A stretch of DNA of 64,000 bases. Origin: Chitinophaga ginsengisoli. Lineage in GTDB: Bacteria > Bacteroidota > Bacteroidia > Chitinophagales > Chitinophagaceae. Position 1 is the first letter of the stretch. Each line of letters opens with the position of its first letter. The notes under the pieces were generated by a model. It ran no database searches, was not told where the DNA came from, and saw only the letters and a program-made list of their open reading frames with translations. The position numbers were made by a program, and so were the translations under genes. The stretch lies in contig NZ_PYGK01000018.1 in assembly GCF_003014595.1 (NCBI RefSeq), positions 122,324 to 186,323 of the forward strand, read 5' to 3'. This document shows positions 9,311 through 17,537 of the stretch, in pieces.

Positions 9311-10570
9311 ATGCAGATATTACTCAAAAGCGTACAGATAGTCGCACCATCATCCCCGTTTCACGGGCAACAGCAGGATATTCTGATTGAGAATGGCATC
9401 ATCCGCCAGATCGGGAAGGACATTTCTTCCGCTCAGGCGCAGGTGGTGACCGGCAAGAACCTGCATGTTTCATTGGGATGGACGGATATCTTCGCGCACT
9501 TCTGCGATCCCGGCCAGGAATACAAGGAAGACCTCCAGAGTGGGGTTGCCGCCGCCGCCAGGGGTGGCTATACCACGGTGCTGATCGTGCCAAACACGCA
9601 GCCGGCGCTCCATACCAAACCGCAGATCGAGTATGTGCTCAGCCGCACACGCAACAGTGTCGTACAGGTGCTCCCTATCGGAGCGGTGACCAAAAACCTG
9701 GAAGGCACCTCCCTTGCTGAAATGTATGAAATGCAGCAGGCAGGCGCCGTAGCATTCTCCGACGGACTGAAACCTATTCAGTCGCCCGGCATCATGCTGA
9801 AAGCCCTGCAATATGTAAAAGCTGTCAACGGTACCATTATCCAGCTCCCTGATGATCTGAGCATCTCTGCCCATGGCCTGATGCACGAAGGCATCTACAG
9901 CACCCAGCTGGGTATGCCGGGCAAACCAGCCATCGCCGAAGAACTGATCATTCAGCGCGACCTGGACCTGGCACAATATACAGACTCACGTATCCACTTC
10001 ACAGGCATCAGTACACGTAAATCAGCAGAACTCATTGCCAATGCCAAAGGCAAAGGCATCAAAGTGACCTGCTCTGTAACGCCCTATCACCTGTCCCTTA
10101 CCGACGCACACCTCATGACCTATGATACCCACCTGAAGCTCAATCCGCCGCTGCGTAGTGCAGAAGATGTGAAAGCGCTACAGGAAGCTGTAAAGACCGG
10201 TGTGATCGACTGCTTCGCCACCCACCACCTGCCACAGGACTGGGATGCCAAACAGGTAGAGTTTGAATATGCAAAGAATGGCATGATAGGACTGGAAAGC
10301 GCTTTCGGCGTATTCCGCAAACATCTGCCGGAAGTATCTGTAGAAAGACTCGTAGAGATGCTTTCTGCACAGCCCCGCAAAATATTCAACCTGCCTGAAC
10401 TGAGCCTTACCGAAGGAGCCGCAGCTAATCTGACCTTATTCGATCCTGAAGAGGATTGGGTACTCACCGCAGCACACCTGGCCAGCAGGTCAAAAAATTC
10501 AGCGTATATTGGCGCGGAATTGAAAGGAAGTGTGAAGGGGACCATCAACGGCCAATACGCCCAACTTTAA
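9311..10570 (+). CDS. Dihydroorotase-like amidohydrolase (PyrC family), probably non-catalytic
   Basis: The full-length 419-residue protein aligns by eye with class I dihydroorotase, the third enzyme of pyrimidine synthesis. Family landmarks include CDPGQEYKEDLQSG, GGYTTVLIVPNTQP, AVAFSDGLKP and GMIGLESAFG. Key ligands are changed. The metal-binding D-x-H-x-H-x-R motif reads D-I-F61-A-H63-F-C65, so the first His and the substrate-binding Arg are gone. The catalytic Asp of the usual T-D-H-x-P segment is H305 (ATHHLP). Such degenerate PyrC homologues are common in Bacteroidota and resemble the non-catalytic PyrC' that supports aspartate transcarbamoylase in other bacteria. A true dihydroorotase should therefore be encoded elsewhere. 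DUF4199 follows after 17 bp. Confidence 0.85.
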   Translation: MQILLKSVQIVAPSSPFHGQQQDILIENGIIRQIGKDISSAQAQVVTGKNLHVSLGWTDIFAHFCDPGQEYKEDLQSGVAAAARGGYTTVLIVPNTQPALHTKPQIEYVLSRTRNSVVQVLPIGAVTKNLEGTSLAEMYEMQQAGAVAFSDGLKPIQSPGIMLKALQYVKAVNGTIIQLPDDLSISAHGLMHEGIYSTQLGMPGKPAIAEELIIQRDLDLAQYTDSRIHFTGISTRKSAELIANAKGKGIKVTCSVTPYHLSLTDAHLMTYDTHLKLNPPLRSAEDVKALQEAVKTGVIDCFATHHLPQDWDAKQVEFEYAKNGMIGLESAFGVFRKHLPEVSVERLVEMLSAQPRKIFNLPELSLTEGAAANLTLFDPEEDWVLTAAHLASRSKNSAYIGAELKGSVKGTINGQYAQL

Positions 10571-10587
10571 AAAGTCATTCGTGTACT

Positions 10588-11127
10588 ATGAGTAATGCAT
10601 CATATCCTAATCCCGGTATAAAATGGGGACTGATAGCCAGTGTTGTGATCGTCCTGGCAGGTCTGGGCCTGTATTATACTGACCAGCAAACGCTTTTCAG
10701 CCTGAAATTTAACTTTATCCAGCTTTTTATCTGCGCTGTAACCGGCTTACTGGCTGGTCTGGAGCAGAAAAGGAAGGCTGGCGGATATAGCAGTTTCAAA
10801 GAAGCCTTACAACCTATTTTCATCACATTTGTGATCGGTACCCTTGTGGGCACCCTGTTCATGTATATTATCGCCAACTATGTTGACCCGGGATTGCCTG
10901 CCCGCATGAAAGCCGGAGATCTGAAAGCACTCGAGCAGATGGAAGCAGCACAAAAGGCAGCCGGCATTAATGACAGCAGATTGAGCGAACAACTGACACA
11001 ACTGAAGCAACAGGATTATAGCCTGACCCTTGTGGCAAGCATTCTGTCCTATCTCACAGGGCTTTTCCTGGATTTCATCATCGCTGCTATTCTGGCGGTA
11101 GTTATCCGTAAAAAACAAATTGCTTAG
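10588..11127 (+). CDS. DUF4199 domain membrane protein
   Basis: Small integral membrane protein of 179 residues with the DUF4199 pattern: an N-terminal helix starting KWGLIASVVIVLAGLGLYY, a second helix near residue 45, the motif GYSSFKEALQPIFITFVIG (about 65-85) leading into the third helix, a soluble loop rich in Ala, Lys and Gln (about 105-140), and a C-terminal membrane helix ending RKKQIA. The function of DUF4199 is unknown. I chose the ATG at 10588, which directly precedes the conserved helix; an earlier in-frame start would overlap the dihydroorotase-like gene by over 100 bp. It sits between that gene and a glycosyltransferase, a common arrangement in Chitinophagaceae. Confidence 0.85.
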   Translation: MSNASYPNPGIKWGLIASVVIVLAGLGLYYTDQQTLFSLKFNFIQLFICAVTGLLAGLEQKRKAGGYSSFKEALQPIFITFVIGTLVGTLFMYIIANYVDPGLPARMKAGDLKALEQMEAAQKAAGINDSRLSEQLTQLKQQDYSLTLVASILSYLTGLFLDFIIAAILAVVIRKKQIA

Positions 11128-11177
11128 ATTGGCACTTAATTAGATAGAATAGCATCCTAAACACATTGTTATATAAC

Positions 11178-12125
11178 ATGGATATTTCCGTTATCGTTCC
11201 TTTAAAAAACGAAGAAGAATCACTGCCCGAACTGGCCGCCTGGATTGACCGTGTCATGAAGGAACATCAGTACTCGTATGAGGTATGGATGATAGACGAT
11301 GGCAGCACTGATAATTCCTGGGATATTATCCAGCAACTGGCAGCAGCTAACCCGAATGTAAAAGGCATCAAATTCCAGCGTAACTATGGCAAATCCGCCG
11401 CCCTCAATGAAGGCTTCCGGGCCGCCCACGGCGACGTGATCATCACCATGGACGCCGACCTGCAGGATAGCCCCGATGAGATACCGGAACTCTACCGCAT
11501 GATCAAAGAAGATGGCTATGACCTGGTCAGCGGTTGGAAGAAGAAACGCCATGACAATGCCGTTACCAAAAATCTCCCTTCCAAATTATATAACTATACC
11601 ACTACCCGCATGAGCGGGGTCAGGCTCCATGACATGAACTGCGGACTCAAATCTTACCGCAGGAAAGTGATCAAAAGCATCGAAGTATATGGAGAAATGC
11701 ACCGCTATATTCCTGTGATCGCCAAGTGGAACGGTTTCAGGAAGATCGGTGAAAAAGTAGTAGAACACCGTGCGCGTAAATATGGCACCTCCAAGTTTGG
11801 CCTGGAACGCTTTATAAACGGCTTCCTGGACCTGGCTTCCATCATGTTCATCAGTAAGTTCGGAAAACGCCCTATGCACCTTTTCGGGGCCCTGGGTACA
11901 TTGTCCTTCATCCTCGGTTTCGGGATCGCTTTATACCTGGCAATAGAAAAGATCATCTACTCCCAGTATAAAATGACCGAACGCCCTATTTTCTATCTCG
12001 CCCTGCTGGCGATGATCATAGGGTCACAGTTATTCCTTACCGGCTTCATCGGCGAACTGGTTACCCGGAATGCCCCTGAAAGGAATGAATATCTCGTGGA
12101 AACAATCCTGGACCGTACCAAATAA
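11178..12125 (+). CDS. Family 2 glycosyltransferase (GtrB/DPM1-like)
   Basis: Membrane-anchored GT2 enzyme expected to transfer a sugar from a nucleotide donor to polyprenyl phosphate. The GT-A domain occupies about residues 1-225, with DISVIVPLKNEEESLPEL, the donor-binding MIDDGSTDNS and the metal-binding DADLQDSP. Two C-terminal membrane helices (about 230-255 and 265-295) follow, as in GtrB and ArnC-like proteins. Length after choosing the ATG at 11178 is 315 aa; an upstream TTG would add four residues. It ends 6 bp before the next glycosyltransferase, so the two are co-transcribed. The acceptor is unknown; lipid-linked sugar synthesis for surface glycans is likely. Confidence 0.92.
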   Translation: MDISVIVPLKNEEESLPELAAWIDRVMKEHQYSYEVWMIDDGSTDNSWDIIQQLAAANPNVKGIKFQRNYGKSAALNEGFRAAHGDVIITMDADLQDSPDEIPELYRMIKEDGYDLVSGWKKKRHDNAVTKNLPSKLYNYTTTRMSGVRLHDMNCGLKSYRRKVIKSIEVYGEMHRYIPVIAKWNGFRKIGEKVVEHRARKYGTSKFGLERFINGFLDLASIMFISKFGKRPMHLFGALGTLSFILGFGIALYLAIEKIIYSQYKMTERPIFYLALLAMIIGSQLFLTGFIGELVTRNAPERNEYLVETILDRTK

Positions 12126-12131
12126 TCACTG

Positions 12132-13265
12132 ATGGGCAAAACGAAAATCCTCTTTCTCGGACCGGCCTGGCCCTACAGGGGTGGCCTCGCCGCATATAAC
12201 GAACGACTGGCAGAAGAGCTGCAAAAGGATGCGGAAGTAGAGATCTGGACCTTCACTGTACAGTATCCTTCCTTCCTGTTTCCCGGCAAAAGCCAGTATG
12301 CTACAGAACCAGCGCCTCCTCACCTGAAAATACGCCGGCTGATCAACTCTGTTAATCCACTGAACTGGTTGAAAGTGGGCTGTATGATCCGCAAGTGGCA
12401 GCCCGATCTCATCGTAACCAAATACTGGTTACCGCTGATGGGCCCCTGCCTCGGCAGCCTCCTGCGCCTCGGAAAAGGTAAAAATACCCGTGTTGTATCC
12501 ATCCTCGACAATGTGATACCACACGAAAAAAGGGCCGGAGATGTGCCTTTTACCAGGTACTTCTTGAAACCAGTAGATGCCTTCATTGCCATGAGCCAGT
12601 CCGTACTGGACGACCTCCGGCTGTTCGAACCCGGCAAACCGGCCTCCCTGATCCCTCACCCGATCTATGACAACTACGGACCTCCCGTATCTAAATCCGT
12701 GGCCAGGGAACAATTGAAACTGCAACAAGACAAGAAATATATTCTCTTCTTTGGCTTCATTCGCCAGTATAAAGGGCTGGACCTCCTGCTCAAAGCCATG
12801 GCTGACGAACGGATGAAACAACTGGATGTACACCTGATCGTGGCAGGAGAATTCTACGAGGATGCAGCCCCATACAATCAGCTACTCGAACAGCTCCAAT
12901 TGGGCGACAAGGTGCTCATGCATACCGATTTCATCCCCAACGACGCTGTCAAGAATTACTTCTGTGCAGCCGACCTGGTGGTGCAGCCTTATAAGAGCGC
13001 TACCCAAAGCGGTATTTCCCAGATCGCTTACCATTTCGAGAAGCCCATGGTAGTGACCCGGGTTGGCGGCCTGGTAGAGATGGTGCCTGATAATATCGTT
13101 GGTTTCCAATGTGAACCGGAACCAGGGGACATTGCTGCCGCCATTGAGAAATACTACCGGGATAACCGGGAAGCCGATATGACGGCCGCAGTGCGTGTAG
13201 AAAAGAAACAGTATTCCTGGGAACGCCTGGCGGGGGAAATCCACAAACTGGCGGCAAGTAGGTAA
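12132..13265 (+). CDS. Family 4 glycosyltransferase
   Basis: Retaining GT-B glycosyltransferase of 377 residues. The N-terminal Rossmann domain begins KILFLGPAWPYRGGLAAYNERLA, the glycine-rich acceptor-side loop of GT4 enzymes. The C-terminal domain has FFGFIRQYKGLDLLLKAM (about 203-220) and the donor-binding segment VVQPYKSATQSGISQIAYHF (about 285-305), followed by EKPMVVTRVGGLVEMV. It lacks a signal peptide and membrane segments. It follows the GT2 gene by 6 bp and is the last gene before a hairpin at 13352. Together they suggest assembly of a surface oligosaccharide; the heptose-nucleotide genes start 270 bp further on. Confidence 0.93.
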   Translation: MGKTKILFLGPAWPYRGGLAAYNERLAEELQKDAEVEIWTFTVQYPSFLFPGKSQYATEPAPPHLKIRRLINSVNPLNWLKVGCMIRKWQPDLIVTKYWLPLMGPCLGSLLRLGKGKNTRVVSILDNVIPHEKRAGDVPFTRYFLKPVDAFIAMSQSVLDDLRLFEPGKPASLIPHPIYDNYGPPVSKSVAREQLKLQQDKKYILFFGFIRQYKGLDLLLKAMADERMKQLDVHLIVAGEFYEDAAPYNQLLEQLQLGDKVLMHTDFIPNDAVKNYFCAADLVVQPYKSATQSGISQIAYHFEKPMVVTRVGGLVEMVPDNIVGFQCEPEPGDIAAAIEKYYRDNREADMTAAVRVEKKQYSWERLAGEIHKLAASR

Positions 13266-13351
13266 AAGCGCTTTAAGTCCAACCTAAAGGCGTGGTAAAG
13301 GCATGGTAAAGACGTACTTTACTTATAAACAAACGTTATTAAACAAACCAT

Positions 13352-13407
13352 AAAAGGACTCCGATGGAGTCCTTTTGTTTGCAGCCCTGGGTGCATCCCG
13401 AGCAATC
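13352..13407 (+). repeat. REP-like palindromic repeat, copy A; may act as terminator
   Basis: A perfect 11-bp stem with a 3-nt loop (AAAAGGACTCC-GAT-GGAGTCCTTTT, 13352-13376) is followed by TTTTGTTTGCAGCCCTGGG. The arrangement of an ACTCC/GGAGT palindrome plus TTGTTTGTAGC and a G-rich block recurs at 50.0-50.8 and 58.5 kb. Here it lies just after the glycosyltransferase pair and can also serve as its terminator. The rest of the gap before the next gene (13266-13537) shows no other feature. Confidence 0.65.
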
Positions 13408-13537
13408 ACCCACCGATCATTCCGGTTATTTTTTTGCTATAGGACATATACATATATTTTAACTTCTTTTAAACAAGATAGGCGCATATGCATGTGCAAT
13501 TGTTTTATCTTGCAGCACTTATAAAAACGGAAATACT

Positions 13538-14557
13538 GTGATTTATCGTAGCAAAGCACCCTTACGCATTGGCCTGGCCGGCGGCGGAACAGATGTAAGC
13601 CCTTACTCAGACATGTACGGAGGCGCCATCCTGAATGCCACTATTTCGCTCTATGCGCGTGCAGCCATAGAACCGATCGCTGATAAAAAAGTCCTGTTCG
13701 AATGTGCCGACAGAGGCGAAACACTGGCTTGTGATGCTACGTTTCCGCTCCCGCTGGATGGTAAACTGGAGATCCTGAAAGGAGTAATCAACCGTGTGGC
13801 AAAAGATTACGGCATTCCTTCCGGCTTTAAACTGACCACCTTTGTAGATGCACCTGCCGGTTCTGGTCTGGGTACCTCCTCTACCCTGGTTGTGGCGGTA
13901 TTGGGCGCTTTTGCGGAATGGCTGAAACTGCCCCTGGGAGAATACGATATGGCGCACCTGGCCTATGTGATCGAAAGGGAAGACCTGAAACAGGCGGGCG
14001 GAAAGCAGGACCAGTATGCAGCTACCTTCGGTGGAGTGAACTTCATGGAATTCTACGACGGCGATAAAGTGATCGTGAATCCCCTCCGTATAAAAGAAAA
14101 ATACCTGGATGAACTGGAGAATAACCTGGTACTGTACTACACTTCTACCAGCCGTTTATCCAGCAGTATTATTTCCGAACAGCAGAAGAACGTACACGAG
14201 AAAAAGGAAGCCAGTATAGAAGCGATGCACCACCTGAAACAACAGGCCGTGATGATGAAGGAAGCCCTGCTTCGCGGCAGTATCGATAAGATTGGCGAGA
14301 TTCTTGACTTCGGTTTCCAGCATAAAAAGAATATGGCTAAAGGCATTACTAATTCCCAGCTGGACGATATCTACGAAGCAGCTAAGCGTGCGGGTGCTTC
14401 CGGCGGTAAGATCTCCGGCGCTGGCGGTGGTGGTTTTATGATCTTCTACTGCCCGGGCAACACCCGTTATAATGTGGTAGAGGCCCTCAAGGCCTTCGGC
14501 GGGGATGTAAAACGTTATCATTTCACGCATAACGGGATCAATACCTGGTGCATCTGA
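13538..14557 (+). CDS. hddA: D-glycero-D-manno-heptose 7-phosphate kinase (GHMP family)
   Basis: Cytosolic kinase that phosphorylates D-glycero-D-manno-heptose 7-phosphate to the 1,7-bisphosphate. The 339-residue GHMP-kinase fold opens PLRIGLAGGGTDVSPYSD, carries the ATP-binding loop PAGSGLGTSSTLVVAVLGA (about 110-128) and ends with the GHMP C-terminal motif GASGGKISGAGGGGFMIFYC (about 287-306). The start codon is GTG. It is the first of four genes encoding all steps from sedoheptulose 7-phosphate to a GDP-heptose, so the heptose assignment, rather than fucose or other sugar kinase, rests partly on context. Confidence 0.92.
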   Translation: MIYRSKAPLRIGLAGGGTDVSPYSDMYGGAILNATISLYARAAIEPIADKKVLFECADRGETLACDATFPLPLDGKLEILKGVINRVAKDYGIPSGFKLTTFVDAPAGSGLGTSSTLVVAVLGAFAEWLKLPLGEYDMAHLAYVIEREDLKQAGGKQDQYAATFGGVNFMEFYDGDKVIVNPLRIKEKYLDELENNLVLYYTSTSRLSSSIISEQQKNVHEKKEASIEAMHHLKQQAVMMKEALLRGSIDKIGEILDFGFQHKKNMAKGITNSQLDDIYEAAKRAGASGGKISGAGGGGFMIFYCPGNTRYNVVEALKAFGGDVKRYHFTHNGINTWCI

Positions 14558-14585
14558 TCTCCTAATCCAAAACGACTTACACGCT

Positions 14586-15161
14586 ATGGCGAACAATATC
14601 ATCAAAACAATACAGGAAAGCATTGCAGTAAAGCAGGCCATCTGCGAAGATGAAACGCTCATTAATACTATCCAGCAGGTGGCCACCGTCATTACCGGCA
14701 GCCTGCAACAGGGACATAAGATCCTCTTTTGTGGCAATGGCGGCAGTGCTGCAGATGCGCAACACCTGGCCGCAGAGTTCTCCGGCCGTTTTTATAAAGA
14801 CAGAACGCCGTTGTACGCAGAGGCCTTACATTGTAATAGCTCTTACCTCACCGCTGTAGGTAACGACTATGGTTATGACCAGGTATATGCCCGCATCCTG
14901 CGAGGTATCGGTCAGCCAGGCGATGTACTGGTGGGGATCTCAACGTCCGGCAATTCTGCCAACATCCTGGAAGCCTATAAGGTAGCCAAAGGAAAAGGCA
15001 TGATCATCGTAAGTATGACAGGCCGTTCCGGTGGTAAAATGAAAGATGGCAGCGATTACCTGCTGAATGTGCCTTCTTCTGATACACCACGTATCCAGGA
15101 ATCACATATCACCATCGGACATATCATTTGTGAAATCGTTGAAAATAATCTCTTCCCATGA
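14586..15161 (+). CDS. gmhA: Sedoheptulose 7-phosphate isomerase
   Basis: Isomerase converting sedoheptulose 7-phosphate to D-glycero-D-manno-heptose 7-phosphate, the entry step of heptose nucleotide synthesis. It is a 191-residue single SIS-domain protein with the GmhA signature GNGGSAADAQHLAAEFSGRF (about residues 50-69), VGISTSGNSANILEAYKVAK (about 118-137) and the C-terminal histidine segment ESHITIGHIICEIVE. Its stop codon overlaps the start of the guanylyltransferase gene by 4 bp (ATGA), which implies translational coupling. Confidence 0.95.
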   Translation: MANNIIKTIQESIAVKQAICEDETLINTIQQVATVITGSLQQGHKILFCGNGGSAADAQHLAAEFSGRFYKDRTPLYAEALHCNSSYLTAVGNDYGYDQVYARILRGIGQPGDVLVGISTSGNSANILEAYKVAKGKGMIIVSMTGRSGGKMKDGSDYLLNVPSSDTPRIQESHITIGHIICEIVENNLFP

Positions 15162-15853
15162 TCAGGGAATGTATAGTACTGGCTGGCGGACTGGGTACAC
15201 GTCTACGCAGTGTGGTGGCCGATAAACCGAAATGTATGGCGCCTGTCAATGACAGGCCCTTCCTCCATTACCTGCTGCAATACCTGATCAGACAGGGCAT
15301 TACTCATGTAGTACTGTCCCTCGGATATAAATCAGAACAGGTCATCGAATGGTGTGAACAGGCAGACCTTCCACTGCAGTTCTCCTATGCTATCGAAGCA
15401 GAACCATTGGGTACCGGCGGCGCTATCCTGAACGCTGTTTCCCACCTGCTGGAAGACGAATGTTTCGTCGTCAACGGCGATACGTTCTTTGATGTATCTC
15501 TCCCTGCGTTTTACAACTTCCATCAGCAGGCACACAGCAAGCTCTCACTGGCACTGAAACCAATGTTGCAGTTTGAACGTTATGGCAGTGTACAGCTGGA
15601 TCAGGATGCACGTATTATCGCATTCCTGGAGAAGAAATACTGTGAGGAAGGATTGATCAACGGAGGCGTTTATCTCACTTCCAGGGCATATATGGAAAGC
15701 CTTCAACTGCCGGCACAATTCTCCTTCGAAAAAGAAGTACTGGAACCGCAAGTGAAGAATGGACAAGTATATGGCTATATCAGTGACACTTATTTTATCG
15801 ATATCGGAATTCCGGCTGATTACGAGCAGGTACAAACAGATTTCCGTTCTTAA
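15158..15853 (+). CDS. hddC: D-glycero-D-manno-heptose 1-phosphate guanylyltransferase
   Basis: Nucleotidyltransferase of 231 residues that should attach GMP to heptose 1-phosphate to give GDP-heptose. It shows the classic N-terminal motif LAGGLGTRLRSVVADKPKCM (about 6-25) followed by FLHYLLQYL, the acceptor region GTGGAILNA (about 86-94), VNGDTFFDV with the metal-binding Asp, and IDIGIPADYEQ near the C-terminus, typical of the RmlA/HddC family. The GDP rather than ADP or CDP specificity is inferred from the presence of hddA in the same operon. It overlaps gmhA by 4 bp and is followed by gmhB after 14 bp. Confidence 0.9.
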   Translation: MIRECIVLAGGLGTRLRSVVADKPKCMAPVNDRPFLHYLLQYLIRQGITHVVLSLGYKSEQVIEWCEQADLPLQFSYAIEAEPLGTGGAILNAVSHLLEDECFVVNGDTFFDVSLPAFYNFHQQAHSKLSLALKPMLQFERYGSVQLDQDARIIAFLEKKYCEEGLINGGVYLTSRAYMESLQLPAQFSFEKEVLEPQVKNGQVYGYISDTYFIDIGIPADYEQVQTDFRS

Positions 15854-15867
15854 ACCTGCAATGTAAG

Positions 15868-16410
15868 ATGATACAGATTGATGCTTCATGGACATTATTC
15901 CTGGACAGAGACGGGGTGATCAACAACGAGATTAAAGATGGGTATGTGCTCAGCTGGGATATGTTCCGCTTTGAAGAGGGCGTGCTTGCTGCGTTACCCC
16001 CTTTAGCAGACAAATTCGGCCGTATTGTGATGGTGACCAATCAGCGCTGCATCGGCAAAGGACTTTTAACAGAACAAGGGCTGCACGATATCCATGCTAA
16101 AATGCTGGCCGTTATCACGGACCAGGGTGGCAGGATCGACAAGATCTACTATTGCCCGGACCTTGACAACGACAGTCCTTGCCGTAAACCGAATGAAGGC
16201 ATGGCCCTGCAGGCAAAAGCTGACTTCCCGGATATTGATTTCTCCCGGTCTATAATGGTCGGTAATACGCTGAGCGACATGAAATTCGGTAAGGATAAGG
16301 GAATGACCACCGTATTCATCCCCTCCACCAAACCGGAGCTGGCCTTCCCCCATCCACTGATGGACTACCGCTGTAAAGGACTGCTGGAATTTTCTGAAAT
16401 CATACAATAA
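15868..16410 (+). CDS. gmhB: D-glycero-D-manno-heptose 1,7-bisphosphate phosphatase (HAD-IIIA)
   Basis: HAD-superfamily phosphatase removing the 7-phosphate from heptose 1,7-bisphosphate. The 180 residues start with the HAD nucleophile motif LFLDRDGVINNE (about 11-22), include the threonine/serine motif VMVTNQRCIGKG (about 53-64), a KPNEGM lysine segment and VGNTLSDMKFGKDKG (about 130-144). Two departures from the usual GmhB are visible. The zinc loop has only two cysteines (CPDLDNDSPC) instead of the Cys/His cluster, and the usual GD of motif IV reads GN. It closes the hddA-gmhA-hddC operon; both the phosphatase role and the pathway order come from context. Confidence 0.88.
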   Translation: MIQIDASWTLFLDRDGVINNEIKDGYVLSWDMFRFEEGVLAALPPLADKFGRIVMVTNQRCIGKGLLTEQGLHDIHAKMLAVITDQGGRIDKIYYCPDLDNDSPCRKPNEGMALQAKADFPDIDFSRSIMVGNTLSDMKFGKDKGMTTVFIPSTKPELAFPHPLMDYRCKGLLEFSEIIQ

Positions 16411-16461
16411 TTTTGTATCATATAACGTAATAAGCCTGTAGTAAAAGTTTCAAATAAAATT

Positions 16462-17439
16462 ATGATCAGAGCCTGTCTTCTATTGTTATGCTGCACTTTC
16501 TTCCTGTATACCGGCCTCCAGGCCCAGCGTACAAGAATAAGCCCTGCTAACGAAGCTGCCATCAATGCACAGCAGGATTCCCTGCAGATCCTCTCCGAAA
16601 CCATCCTGAGAGGCAGAGATGAAGCCACCAGGCAGCAGGCCAATGACCGTTTTATTCCCAAACTGGTACAAGCCCTGAAAACACCTTATTCTTTTGATTT
16701 CAGGTTCGATTCCCTGACCACCATCTCCATCCAGTATCCGGCAGACAGTGCCTTTCGGATCTTTACCTGGGGACTGGAACAGGAAACCAGCTTTTATCAT
16801 CACTACGGCGCTATACAGATGAGAACAGAAGGTGGTGAACTGAAACTGTTTCCCCTGTTCGACGGCTCCGATTATATGAACAATACCGACACCATTGCCG
16901 GCAACAAAGCCTGGTATGGTTGTCTCTATTATAAGGTCCTCCAGCGCCGTTATTTTAACCAGAACTATTACACCCTCTTCGGCTGGGATGCCAACAATTT
17001 CCGCAGCCAAAAGAAACTGCTGGATATGCTGACATTCAAAGACGGTCAGCCTGTATTTGGTGGTCCTTTCTTCAGCTTCATGGAAGACACCATTCCTAAA
17101 AAGACGCGTAACCGTTTTATACTGGAATTCAAAAAAGACGCTACCATCAGTTTAAGCTACAACCCTGATATGGACATGATCGTATACGATCACCTCATTT
17201 CAGAAAGTAACCAGCCTGCCAAGCCTTCTACCCTCGTGCCTGACCTGGACTATGAAGGATTTAAATGGAAAGCCGGCAAATGGGTACACATTGAAAAGGT
17301 ATTCCATGATGCACTGCCACAGGGTAAAGTTCCAGTAGCGGCGCCACTGAATCAGAAACAGAAGAAGATGACAAAGCCACGAACGGCGGAAGAGATCAAT
17401 GAAGAACTACAACCACAGCCGAAAAAGTCTAAACAATAA
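16462..17439 (+). CDS. Secreted protein of unknown function
   Basis: I do not recognise a named family. The 325-residue protein has a clear signal peptide ending LYTGLQAQ (about residue 21) and no further membrane segment, so it is periplasmic or outer-membrane associated. The centre is rich in aromatic residues (GNKAWYGCLYYKVLQRRYFNQ-like stretch near 150, then FGWDANNFRSQKK) and beta-strand-like alternation. The C-terminus is basic and Lys/Pro/Gln rich, ending PQPKKSKQ. It follows gmhB by 51 bp on the same strand, may belong to the same transcript, and ends at a strong terminator. A structural or adhesin-like role is possible but unsupported. Confidence 0.8.
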   Translation: MIRACLLLLCCTFFLYTGLQAQRTRISPANEAAINAQQDSLQILSETILRGRDEATRQQANDRFIPKLVQALKTPYSFDFRFDSLTTISIQYPADSAFRIFTWGLEQETSFYHHYGAIQMRTEGGELKLFPLFDGSDYMNNTDTIAGNKAWYGCLYYKVLQRRYFNQNYYTLFGWDANNFRSQKKLLDMLTFKDGQPVFGGPFFSFMEDTIPKKTRNRFILEFKKDATISLSYNPDMDMIVYDHLISESNQPAKPSTLVPDLDYEGFKWKAGKWVHIEKVFHDALPQGKVPVAAPLNQKQKKMTKPRTAEEINEELQPQPKKSKQ

Positions 17440-17443
17440 ATGA

Positions 17444-17474
17444 TAAAGGCGGACCAACACACGGTCCGCCTTTA
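17444..17474 (+). terminator. Terminator after the secreted-protein gene
   Basis: Perfect 12-bp stem TAAAGGCGGACC/GGTCCGCCTTTA with a 7-nt loop. It starts four bases after the stop codon and marks the end of the heptose/secreted-protein transcription unit. Confidence 0.85.
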
Positions 17475-17488
17475 TTAATAATAAAAAA

Positions 17489-17515
17489 AGCCGTCCCGCG
17501 AAATGCGGGACGGCT
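17489..17515 (-). terminator. Terminator after parC
   Basis: Perfect 11-bp GC-rich stem AGCCGTCCCGC/GCGGGACGGCT with a 5-nt loop; on the minus strand it is followed by a run of seven T residues. It faces the terminator at 17444, as expected for convergent units. Confidence 0.88.
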
Positions 17516-17537
17516 ACTATAGATTGATAAGATATTA

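Noticed and set aside
10456..10587. Longer start for the DUF4199 gene
   Set aside because: It would overlap the dihydroorotase-like gene by 115 bp and add non-family residues; the ATG at 10588 directly precedes the conserved first helix.
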